Below are positions 21,401-27,977 of a DNA stretch of 64,000 bases, piece by piece (the stretch's first letter is position 1; every line of letters begins with the position of its first letter). Under the pieces are notes generated by a model. It was not told the origin of the DNA. It searched no databases and was given only the letters and a program-made list of their open reading frames with translations. Source of the stretch: Bugulina stolonifera (Eukaryota; Bryozoa; Gymnolaemata; Cheilostomatida; Bugulidae); NCBI GenBank assembly GCA_935421135.1, contig OW285192.1, forward strand, positions 11,115,501-11,179,500, read 5' to 3'. A program made the translations under genes and the position numbers.

Positions 21401-23253
21401 ACGACCCATCTGATCTCAAGTCCGACCTTCAGACTATACAATGAAAGAGAGTGATCCGACCTAGTAGGCAGTTCGCAAGGCGAATGACCTGGCAAAAGGA
21501 AGAGAAAGTATCTGTATCAAGTATAGATGTGTCTTTATTGAAAGCCAAGTGAAGACTGAGACAATGAACAGTAAAACAGTGCCCTTTATATAGTATAAGG
21601 ACTTCCGGCCGACATGACGTCGGGAAAAGACGACGTGTGGTCGTCCGGAAGTTGCGCAACAAGATGGCCGCCGGAAGCCCGACGGCCGACCCAAAATAGG
21701 TCGGGTTCTACAAAAGTTGCTTATAATGGTCCAATTCATGTACAAAATGAATATCAATGGATTCTGAGAGGTCGGGCCTCTGTACATGGGTATAAAAGGC
21801 ATTAAAAGACTTAGATATAATCATACAATCATATATAACAATATAAGAGTAAAGTACAAGCAGATATATACATGTATGCACGCAATAATGAGTGTCAGAT
21901 GTAAGATACGACTGGGCGTACCATCACACTATTTTGCACACCAGGTTGTGCTTCTAGCCTAATTGGGCAAAGGTATCAATTTCTTTCACATAAAATTCGA
22001 TCATAGAAGGTTGAGCCAATACATGCCAATACATTACTGTATACATGACTGTGTAGCTAAATCAGATGCAGTATGTTAGCATTCATACTTACTGTCTACG
22101 TAAGCGGACGTATACTCAAAGAGAAACGAATCTGAAGGTCCGAGCATTGCAACATCTTTCAATTCAAAAAGGTAAGGTGACTGTTTCGAACTAAAGAATA
22201 TATACACTCTGTGTAGACACATGCATTTACTATATGTAGGGATCAATATTATACATGTAAGTATGGGAACATGTTAACATACTGGGCTACTTACAACATG
22301 ACAGTCTTCTCAGGCTCATCCATCCATATTTTAGATCCACAGAAAAAGGGCTCAGAACTAAACACGGTATATTTGTTTAATTCATCATCCGCACTCTCTG
22401 TTACTGATAACTTGGCTGCTCCACATTTGCTAAAATCTATTCCCTATGATAAAATAAGAGATTATGCGTCAATAATATTATGTTACCAAGCTATACACAT
22501 GTTATGCAGAATGTTGTTTCACATGTGTAAGAAAGTATACTAAAACAATATTTAAAAAGTACGGCATGCTGCTATCCCTGACCTTGTAGAGTGCACATGT
22601 ATAATTCTATGTGAATTGAGATAATATTTACATGTAGGTCTGCAAGAAAAAAAACTGTTCGAAAATGTACGTAGGTTATCTTATCATCCAGTTACAAACA
22701 GCTACTTATATAAAAAACATGTGGCTTTCCATCTCTCAACAACCGGGAACTCAATACAATACCATGTGTATTACAGCATCACATAGTACAATTGATAGCG
22801 ACACAACAATTATTATTGAGATAGCAGCACTCACAACGAATCGAATATAGACGTCAAGTTCCTCTGAATTGCGAGTCAAGTTTACACTACAAGATGTTAT
22901 TTCTGTAATGTTCGCTTTTCCATCGATGTATATAAACCCATCTGGAGCCTTTTCGTGCACTTCTATATTCTTTCCGCAATGATCCAGTAACGACACTACA
23001 ATACAAGCAGATGGCATATTATATCGTCTTAGATTGCTCAAGTTGTCGAAAGACTTTGAAGGAAGAGCCTCGGTTTTCAGCCATGCAGAATAGGAACTGT
23101 TGGCACAATTTAGGGTTGCACTAAGATCAATTTTAAGACAGTTATAAAATTAGACACCAACTATATATGTATAGCAGTACACTCACCATAGTGCTGGGAG
23201 AAGGCTAGCCCGTATATTGTATGAAGTAGGAGCAGGGCTCTTACAGACCTCAT
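7923..23253 (-). CDS. Secreted mucin-like protein: CUB-like domain, Thr-rich mucin, four 10-Cys modules (19 exons, about 1215 aa)
   Basis: Exons: 23187-23253, 22835-23120, 22295-22443, 22093-22190, 15615-16710, 15301-15455, 14980-15042, 14323-14536, 12947-13006, 12397-12554, 11939-12004, 11474-11750, 10839-10993, 10221-10274, 9799-9982, 9331-9411, 8904-9082, 8527-8574, 7923-8176. Exon 1 encodes a signal peptide (MRSVRALLLLHTIYGLAFS). Exons 2-4 (to about residue 200) are Cys-containing and CUB-like (SCSVNLT, LDVYIRFV, FCG, FLFEYTS). Exon 5 (about 365 aa) is almost all Thr, Pro and Ala, so dense O-glycosylation is expected. Exons 6-19 encode four modules: CxC, then C-x6-C-x3-C, a linker exon, then a single C, another C, a CC pair and a last C; short Thr/Pro spacers separate them. 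From exon 2 on, phases agree throughout. Exon 1 reaches frame only with a non-consensus donor 4 nt downstream, or by joining exon 5. The last exon has no hydrophobic tail, so secretion is likely. Exon calls rest on module repetition; function unknown. Confidence 0.8.
8647..8836. mobile_element. MITE-like 190-bp inverted repeat in intron 17
   Basis: The left arm GTGAATTTTCGAGTTAG followed by AGTGGAGAAATTTG matches the right arm (TCTCCACTACTGCACC then AATTTTCAC) in inverted orientation over about 48 bp with a few mismatches. There is no coding capacity. It lies in the intron between 8575 and 8903 of the modular gene. Confidence 0.6.
9471..9622. repeat. 30-bp tandem repeat, about 5 copies
   Basis: The unit contains CACTTTGTAATATACAGTG and GTAATTGTATAA, with small indels between copies. 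It lies in the intron between exons 15 and 16 of the modular gene. Confidence 0.75.
9799..10993 (-). other. 10-Cys module 3 (exons 13-15)
   Basis: Exon 10839-10993 has CQCEIG and CQLANSQCEAYC. Linker exon 10221-10274 is phase 1 at both ends. Exon 9799-9982 has GNYVCEQ, RSCNSH, DFCCSS and YTCA and ends in phase 2. The repeated GDYMC/GNYVC starts and the DVFYE/DVFYD stretch make modules 2 and 3 the closest pair. Confidence 0.75.
11094..11364. mobile_element. MITE-like element with 17-bp terminal inverted repeats
   Basis: The left end AGGTGTCTTCGCGACCT and the right end AGGTTGCGAAGACACCT are inverted copies with one mismatch. The 271-bp body is more GC-rich than the flanks and has no open frame of note. 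It sits in the intron between exons 12 and 13 of the modular gene. Confidence 0.65.
12196..12247. repeat. Hairpin, 18-bp arms with one mismatch
   Basis: Arms AGTCTATTACCAAGTGTC (12196-12213) and GACACTTGGTTATAGACT (12230-12247) enclose a 16-nt loop. It is intronic and could be a small palindromic element. No function is inferred. Confidence 0.5.
12609..12646. repeat. Poly-C and (AC)n microsatellite
   Basis: A run of Cs is followed by CACACACACACAC, just upstream (gene sense) of exon 10 of the modular gene. Confidence 0.8.
13131..13805 (+). mobile_element. Solo LTR (older relative of the 16818-21928 element)
   Basis: The 675-bp sequence starts TGTAATGG and ends CCATTACA. It is flanked by a 4-bp ATAT duplication (13127-13130 and 13806-13809). 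It aligns along its length, in inverted orientation, with the two 663-bp LTRs further right, with clear divergence. A TATATAAAA box near 13479 and an AATAAA at 13532-13537 mark the expected U3/R layout on the plus strand. No internal region is attached, so it is probably the product of LTR-LTR recombination. It lies in intron 8 of the modular gene, antisense to it. Confidence 0.9.
14323..15455 (-). other. 10-Cys module 1 (exons 6-8 of the modular gene)
   Basis: Exon 15301-15455 starts in phase 2 and carries CLCEFG and CNEADQLCRLHC. The linker exon 14980-15042 is phase 1 at both ends. Exon 14323-14536 carries GDKMCQS, SSQCRSS, NMCCRAA and RPCSSN and ends in phase 2. Reading past its GTATGT donor leads to a stop at 14214-14216 after a hydrophobic tail, a possible alternative end. 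Confidence 0.75.
16814..16817. other. Target-site duplication CTAT, left copy
   Basis: CTAT directly precedes the left LTR and is repeated at 21929-21932 directly after the right LTR, marking the insertion boundaries. Confidence 0.85.
16818..17480 (-). repeat. 3' LTR of the element
   Basis: It starts TGTAATGG and ends CATCACA on the plus strand. In element sense a TATATAAA box (17138-17145) is followed about 50 bp later by AATAAA (17086-17091), the normal U3/R arrangement. The U3 side contains a TGACGTCG CRE-like site near 17165 and an AAGATGGCCGCCGGAAG segment near 17212 (plus-strand reading) resembling combined YY1 and ETS sites. The motif GTCGTCCTTGGACGAC near 16846 is a 7-bp-stem palindrome. 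Confidence 0.95.
17481..17493 (-). other. Polypurine tract of the element
   Basis: In element sense the sequence reads GTGAGGGGGCTA directly before the 3' LTR. This is the usual position for the plus-strand primer. It starts right after the gag stop codon, leaving no room for a pol gene. Confidence 0.7.
17494..20931 (-). CDS. Gag-like polyprotein with a C2H2-type finger (1145 aa)
   Basis: This single frame fills the internal region of the LTR element. Residues 1-190 resemble the capsid region of Ty3/gypsy-type retrotransposon Gag: an NGQEDVELFIEDF start, IFSRLREQYG, a TSLRDYAALIRRL helix and a WYYTWLQPDD segment. Residues about 200-330 hold a 33-aa repeat (TDTSEPVPVDEPIPT; 99-bp DNA period, roughly 19960-20330). 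A long Pro/Ser/Thr-rich, probably disordered region follows. At about residue 797 is a C-x2-C-x11-H-x3-H finger and directly after it a second Cys/His cluster (YCRCG...GHHF), where a CCHC knuckle would be usual. The last 85 residues are predicted helical. No Asp protease, RT or integrase motif. TAG at 17494-17496 is next to the polypurine tract. Confidence 0.85.
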   Translation of the reverse strand: MDRIRNLLQQVMYQAEQDLKTLSYNGQEDVELFIEDFTAMAERCNWNDRARLIRLRAALHGPAQECGRPRSVEEIFSRLREQYGLSAREARWKLSTLEQPAHTSLRDYAALIRRLMATAFEGAPPASLEEWAVEKFCLSVHDRGLRWYYTWLQPDDMEEALETGTAFQSNKGGKANPPKPQEELPADLLRKALHTLLQKCQGTDDGPTDTLEPVPVDEPIPTGAQQGEGGPPHIGRPQRPTDTSEPVPVDEPIPTEAKPKKSGPNHNGRPQRPTDTSEPVPVDEPIPTAAKPKKSGPNHNGRPLRPTDTSEPVLVEEPIPTKPKVKSSHSKQKTPRVTSPSHSRPTASPTPVTVDEPKPTRPTPGKKRPHSKPDTSEVTTDHPPRLKGRLICPAPSDQTLQGKPDLSSTQKDQQDLATSRPDTNQQLIPAQIQYAPTDDLSCVELPDTTVQVRGLRIDTEQTVLDQTRELPLNLSKNVQVSTARPDPEDAKCRVAEPQDIIPTTEIQSILPAVQVHKAKRSCTESSIAEQFQPKIQIAELSKSPKVDKKQSKATIAVFPRLFDESNKENVPEALPTIEPIAHPSASINTTAHRRVVLSRPALHRSTCILTCGNSCTPRVTGEVNSSTRILSHSRADETATPSSMDHSNQPVFTAEGKQISVLPVRTESELEVQSTPVGLSGMNSLSLPTRHRPVGTEENSPEHSHRKEHELEGGGYTSDELCVVDASPLRKTLTPDGTPPPTPPPVTSTLKLATIKLHKLTDKLPIESSQHSGATKPWISTFTQQARDDLARRSQPNLKCAKCGFSGTLKRLNIHIWQHFARFYCRCGRSSVSRDALGHHFSRRSSICGKRLFLTDGPSYGALMEWWGVKDPPPFLPCRPTMDGQSGTNKPVYLPSSSSTRKRPPKRRHSPSPEQTPDSAPSDATSSSSSPPTTPAGPSLWRPPASTSAVSVGPPGRRGRLPSWKTRPAPRKSMPDPQSGPLYEGSPPKVSCAASCTASPTLLIEPLQSRPTLEVSPHRSPYTPARDLLRATPDSPAVQSPPPASPVLTQPNATRPASPDPSFMQQLAELKPRIHYLASRQQVGDTLRQHLEPLYAREIALRELANQHLNHPRQLQLVQADLDIVSRESTLYRTLLNLTLETPMT
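21246..21264 (-). other. Primer-binding site, tRNA-Leu type
   Basis: In element sense TGGTGGCAGCAGTGGGATT begins one base after the 5' LTR. Its complement ends in CCCACTGCTGCCACCA, which matches the 3' end of metazoan tRNA-Leu (AAG/TAG type) except for one base as I remember it. A tRNA 3' end including the CCA confirms the reading direction. Confidence 0.75.
21266..21928 (-). repeat. 5' LTR of the element
   Basis: Near-identical partner of the LTR at 16818-17480, with TATATAAA at 21586-21593 and AATAAA at 21534-21539 in element sense. It is followed by the CTAT duplication at 21929-21932. Confidence 0.95.
22093..23120 (-). other. CUB-like ectodomain (exons 2-4 of the modular gene)
   Basis: The three exons join at phases 0 and 2. 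Candidate CUB features are a Cys followed by SVNLT, an LDVYIRFV strand, the segment DFSKCGAAKLSVTES, a later FCG, and the closing aromatic strand FLFEYTS. Upstream of this is an additional Cys-containing segment (ATLNC, DHCGKN) that I cannot place. N-glycosylation sequons are present (NSS, NIT, NLT). The CUB assignment rests on pattern only; a profile search is needed to confirm it. Confidence 0.5.
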
Positions 23254-24625
23254 TTTGGAGGTAAACAACTCAGCTAAGTTGCTCTTCTACCAGAGCAGTA
23301 ATGAGAATTTGTGCAGGTATCAGCACTTTTGTAACCTCTTACGTAGGTAGACCATCTGGTAGCTCCCATTGGTTAAATAGAGAACATGTAATATGTATGG
23401 GATAGATACGGTTACCACTGTAATGTGATAATCATAGCATATAGGATAGTTACGGTCAACATTGTAGTACTACAATAACTAAACATATCTGGTGGTCCCA
23501 GTTGCAGCTCTACCAAAAAACCAATGGAAAGATTGGTCACTTCGGCAAAAAAAACTTCCCTCTCCCGCTTACATACAGGATCCCGATTGGATAAGGAATT
23601 ATGCGACCTTACGCTGTAGTGTGCTATTCTTATTCGGGTGACACTTTCTTGTTGATGCCCCACATAAATTATTCACATACTTGTATAATTATAATGGTTT
23701 GTATAAGTATATAAGCCATTCTTATGGCTACCCGAATCGTAGCAGAAGAATGGAGGAAATGCAAATCAAACAGCGAAACTGAACATATTTGGAGCTGCAG
23801 GATGTTATCATTGAGTGAACTCTCTGACCTTTCACCATCTTTGACCCAGTCAGAGCAACTAATGTATCAAGTGATGACGTTTATGAACAGCAAACACTAT
23901 TAAACACATTTTTAAGACATTGGTATGATTCCTCAAGGCAACATTGTAACTAACAGAGAGCAGATAACTCTTGCTGTAAGTGAAATAGTCAATGAACACT
24001 GTTCTGTTGCACTTAGTTTCGTCTCAAGTTCGCTACTCTAAACTAGTCAATAATATGAACATTACAACAATATGAAAAAAATGCATCACACATGTATTAA
24101 TATGTATAGGAATACTAACATGTATAATACAGCATTATGCAACTGAAGTTTATACAACACTTTTATATAAATTTAATACTGATTCTAACCTAAATAGTAA
24201 TTTTAAAACATGCGACAAGCAGTTTTTACAATTATAGCTCATGAGAAATATTTAATTGCTTATGATAATTTAACAAGACTGTGGCCATGAAACTGGTGAA
24301 AATAACTAACATGTGCCAGGATGTGTTTGAGTAAGCAATTAAAGTAAAATCTGTATCAAACTGTCTATTCTAGTGCTTCATGCTGGGTTCTTAACAGGCA
24401 GTGACTGAAGAGTGGTGGTGAGAACTTGGTAAGCTCACACACCACTATAAAAAAATCACACTTGAGCTGTGGTACATAAAAAATACCACCGACATGCTTG
24501 ATAACGAGAGTCTGCTATAGCACTTTAATGAGGCATTCATGCCATCGGAGCAGGTGGTAACTGCTATACAATGTGTACCACCAGTTTAGAGCATGAAAGA
24601 AGATTTACATGTACAATTATATAGG

Positions 24626-26237
24626 TCACCAGATCAACAGCAAGGTTCTGTAAGATGTAAGTAGTGCGCACATCAGGAGAATCCCTGTTGACGGAAGCGT
24701 CTTTCCTGGATTGGAAGCTGAAGAAGTGGGCGTAGTTGTAGATGGTTTAACAGTAGAGGGAGTAGTAGTAGTTGATGGTTTAACAGTAGAGGGAGTAGCA
24801 GTTGTAGATGGTTTAACAGTAGATGGGGTAGTAGTTGTAGATGGTTTAACAGTAAAGGGAGTAGTAGTTGTAGATGGTTTAACAGTAGAGGGAGTAGTAG
24901 TTGTAGATGGTTTAACAGTAGAGGGAGTAGTAGTAGTTGATGGTTTAACAGTAGAAGGAGTAGTAGTTGTAGATGGTTTAACAGTAGAGGGAGTAATAGT
25001 TGTAGATGGTTTAACAGTAGAGGGAGTAGCAGTTGTAGATGGTTTAACAGTAGATGGGGTAGTAGTTGTAGATGGTTTAACAGTAAAGGGAGTAGTAGTT
25101 GTAAATGGTTTAACAGTAGAGGGAGTAGTAGTTGTAGATGGTTTAACAGTAGATGGGGTAGTAGTTGTAGATGGTTTAACAGTAAAGGGAGTAGTAGTTG
25201 TAGATGGTTTAACAGTAGAGGGAGTAGTAGTTGTAGATGGTTTAACAGTAGAGGGAGTAGCAGTTGTAGATGGTTTAACAGTAGAGGGAATAGTAGTTGT
25301 AGATGGTTTAACAGTAGAGGGAGTAGTAGTTGTAGTTGGTTTAACAGTAGAGGGAGAAGTTGAGACTGGCGTAGTGGGAGTTGTAGTAGGTGTCGCTTTT
25401 CCTGATGCCTCCTTAGTTGTAGTAATTTGTATTTTGGAAGCTGTTACTGGCATAGAGGTGGTGGTTGTTGGTACTGTAGAGGTTGTTTTTGGCACCGTAG
25501 TAGTAGCTGTTGGCACTGTAATGGTTGTTGTTGGTGCCTTAGTAGTAGTTGTTGGCACTGTAGTGGTTGTTGTTGGTGCCTTAGTAGTAGTTGTTGGCAC
25601 TGTAGTGGTTGTTGGTGGTGCCTTAGTGGTTGTTGCTGGTGCTTTGGTTGTTGTTGCCACTATAGAGGTTGTTGTTGATACTGTAGTATTTGCTGCTGGT
25701 GCTGCAGAGGTTTGCATGTCTACTACAACATTAAAGCCCGATCTTAGATAATAATATAAGAATAGACAAGAGAAATATAGGCCTACAACAAGTAAGTTGT
25801 GAGTTATTATCTCAATACACTAACATACATGTATATAGTAATTAATAAACATACACATGTAAAATGTTTGCATTATACAATGTATATGGTACATGTAGGT
25901 AGGCCTGCATAGAACATTCATATGTATATACCCTCGACTCGCATATTATATATTTATACAGCGATATAAATTGCAGTTACTATAAGCATAGTATATGACA
26001 CTAGTTAGAAAGTCTACTAAGCTGCGCAAACAGTAAGCCTGCTGACTTCACCCTTGTCTCTGCAACTCTGTAGTACATTTATACTGTTTCAGCTTCCTCT
26101 CTCGGCGCTTGGAGAGTGATGATGACCACTACAACATCCCATCTACAATGTAGTGTATGTATACTGTGGGTAACCTTACCTATCACTAGTAGAAGACAGA
26201 GAATGATAGAGAGTTCACATTTCAAATAGATAGCCAT
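24626..26237 (-). CDS. Thr-rich mucin with signal peptide and GPI-type tail (2 exons, 384 aa)
   Basis: Exon 1 (26180-26237) encodes a hydrophobic signal peptide (MAIYLKCELSIILCLLLVI) and ends in phase 1 at a GTAAGG donor. Exon 2 (24626-25722) begins in phase 1 and runs to the stop. The mature part is almost entirely Thr, Pro, Ser, Val and Lys: first APTTTTVPTTTTK-type repeats, then about 19 copies of an 11-residue unit (STVKPSTTTTP). The C-terminus (SNPGKTLPSTG then about 18 hydrophobic residues, RTLLLIW at the end) fits a GPI-attachment signal. A segment ITTTKEASGKATPTTTPTTP is nearly the same as one in the mucin exon of the neighbouring modular gene (ITTTKESSGKATPTTTSTTP), so the two mucin exons are paralogous. 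Likely a heavily O-glycosylated surface protein. Confidence 0.8.
24728..25355. repeat. 33-bp coding minisatellite, about 19 copies
   Basis: It encodes the STVKPSTTTTP unit of the mucin. Copies differ by single substitutions (S/F, T/A/I). Variant copies recur in the same order, suggesting that multi-unit blocks were duplicated. Copy number is probably polymorphic and hard to assemble. Confidence 0.9.
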
Positions 26238-26556
26238 GGTGCTTCTTCTTATGCAATGACTCGTCTAATAAACAGATGGGCACCTGATCCTTCACATATA
26301 TCCTTTAGATTTCTAGTGATAGGCCACAGAATGCTCTCCAGTCTCCAAAATAAAACCTGTCTCCTAGTAACGGTCTAAACAAAGCCCTGATAACGACATC
26401 TGCTGTAAAAGATAGAGCAAAATTCAAATTCTATTGCTAAACTTAAGAACAAGCTTCCAAACCAGTGTCAATACACTCAGTAGAAGTCAGATAAGAAAAT
26501 TCAACAGTCACTACAAAGCTAACTAGTTTGCAGTGTTTAGGTGTCATCATAGTTCA

Positions 26557-26710
26557 TGACCTAGCGGCTAGGGCTCTGGACTTTCATGTGTGAGATCCAT
26601 GTTCGAATCCCATAAAGGTCATTGCTGGTATTAGGAAGGGCAACCAACCTTATGCTCTGGTGCTACTTTGTCCCCTTCCCTACCCTAAGTTATAAAAAGT
26701 GCTGATCCCC
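26557..26710 (+). mobile_element. tRNA-derived SINE-like element
   Basis: The 65-nt head (26557-26621) has a TGACCT/AGGTCA acceptor-like stem, a box A (TAGCGGCTAGGG) and a perfect box B (GTTCGAATCCC at 26601-26611). It lacks a well-paired anticodon arm, and a non-tRNA tail (GGAAGGGCAACCAACC, later CCCCTTCCCTACCC) follows. This is typical of a SINE and not of a working tRNA. The 3' end is not sharply defined. Confidence 0.6.
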
Positions 26711-27195
26711 CTCAAATTCTAGCTTTCTTACCCGGGATTAATTATGGGAAGCAAACCTGGTAAATTTTTTTGTAGTTCACAGACATGTGGTTTCAGCCAC
26801 CCACAGCACCATTTTCTGGCAAAGCCTGAGTGTGTCCATGAAATTTGAGATAGTTTGCTTAGGCCAAGACCTGTGGAACCAACAAGTATTATACCGGTAT
26901 ACGTGAAGTTCACAATACGCTAATATTTTGTAAGTTTTCATATCAAGTAGTTAGGTACTATAATACGAGTAGATAGCATCAATTGCACGGGTTCAAGAAG
27001 TTGTCTTCTCTCATTGTCTTTCACTTTTAGATAGAGAGAACAACTTTTCATCACACCACAAACTGCAGGAACACAATACAGTTTGCCAGTTATATAGAAC
27101 TGAATACCAGTATATTATCATTTTACAGACTTGACCCAATTGCAGTAATATCTACATGTATATACCATTTTACAAACATGACCCAAAGCCCTTTA

Positions 27196-27268
27196 TGACA
27201 TACAACTCTTTGGGCAATTTGACCCAACTGTTACAGCTGGGTCAAATTGTCCAAAGAGTTGCAAGTCA
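27196..27268. repeat. Palindromic hairpin, about 31-bp arms
   Basis: The arms contain CAATTTGACCCA and TGGGTCAAATTG, extending through AACTCTTTGG/CCAAAGAGTT. It lies directly left of a larger palindrome (27281-27441), and the two may form one element; related GACCCAA sequence also occurs near 27133 and 27180. Confidence 0.7.
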
Positions 27269-27280
27269 TATAGCGCCATT

Positions 27281-27441
27281 TCCTGACAGAGTTCTATAAT
27301 CATGATGAAAGTGGTAAAGTTTCTCAGAGAACTGACAGGCATTTATACATGTTATTACGTAATAACATGACTGTATAAATGCCTGTCAGTTCTCTGACAA
27401 AACTTTACCACTTTCAACATCATTACAGGGCTCTGTCAGGA
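27281..27441. mobile_element. 161-bp near-perfect palindrome (MITE-like)
   Basis: The left arm TCCTGACAGAGTTCT...GAACTGACAGGCATTTATAC meets its inverted copy around the centre TTACGTAA (27356-27363); the right arm ends CTCTGTCAGGA. The arms are about 78 bp with few mismatches and there is no loop. It lies between the mucin gene and the Ig gene. Confidence 0.75.
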
Positions 27442-27977
27442 TATATTCTGTTGAAGTTCCTGTGCTGATCTCCAAACAACAATGCATGTTTACATGATCT
27501 ACAAAGTATGTAAGTACGACCAAGATGATGTCCCATTCAAGGCCAAACTTATGCTGTCTAGTATTTATTATTTACCATGGAAAATATGTAATATAATAAT
27601 TATTATAATAGTGCTGTTGCACCAACACTGTGTGTATTCAGCATGGTTAAACATAAAGTTTAATATAAAAACTTTAAATTTGGGTAAAAGAATTCATAAC
27701 AATTTGTACAATATTGGTTATTACCTGAAAATAAAAATAATTTCAAGTAATGTACATGCATATAGTAATAATAACAATATTAGTGAACAGACCCATTTCT
27801 GTGGAATGTTTCGAAAGGAATGTTTTCATCAATAAATTTTTTAAATTTAAAATGTTTCTTTATAACATTATATAAAATAGCTTAGACTAATGGTGGCGCT
27901 GATGATGAGGTACTTTTGCACTAGGATCTGTGAAGTAGTGCATGTATCTAAACAGGATGGGCACCTGCCATTTATTG
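27442..27977. other. Intergenic AT-rich stretch
   Basis: Nothing supported. A 117-codon Ile/Asn/Lys-rich plus-strand frame at 27482-27835 reflects AT richness and shows no domain or splice context. Confidence 0.5.

Larger units (their letters stand above)
16818..21928 (-). mobile_element. Non-autonomous, gag-only LTR retrotransposon, very recent insertion
   Basis: Two direct LTRs of 663 bp (16818-17480 and 21266-21928) differ by eye at one base only (17062 C, 21510 A). A CTAT duplication flanks the 5111-bp element. In element sense (minus strand) the order is 5' LTR (right), tRNA primer site, one 1145-codon gag-type frame, polypurine tract, 3' LTR (left). No protease, reverse transcriptase, RNase H or integrase coding was found, so it must depend on enzymes of another element. 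It lies in intron 4 of the modular gene in the same transcriptional direction, so its poly(A) signals could affect host transcripts. Confidence 0.95.

Noticed and set aside
16818..21928. Complete autonomous retrotransposon or retrovirus
   Set aside because: No protease, reverse transcriptase, integrase or envelope coding; the gag frame fills the internal region.
14214..23253. Separate gene ending at 14214, with a second gene starting near 13 kb
   Set aside because: The GTATGT donor at 14323 has the right phase for the spacer exon 13006, and the module pattern continues without a break; kept only as a possible isoform.
24711..25751. 346-codon plus-strand frame rich in Val/Gly/Asp
   Set aside because: It is the reverse-complement shadow of the Thr/Pro mucin repeat (33-bp period, divisible by three).
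26557..26621. Functional tRNA gene
   Set aside because: No sound anticodon arm and a SINE-like tail; only the promoter boxes are intact.
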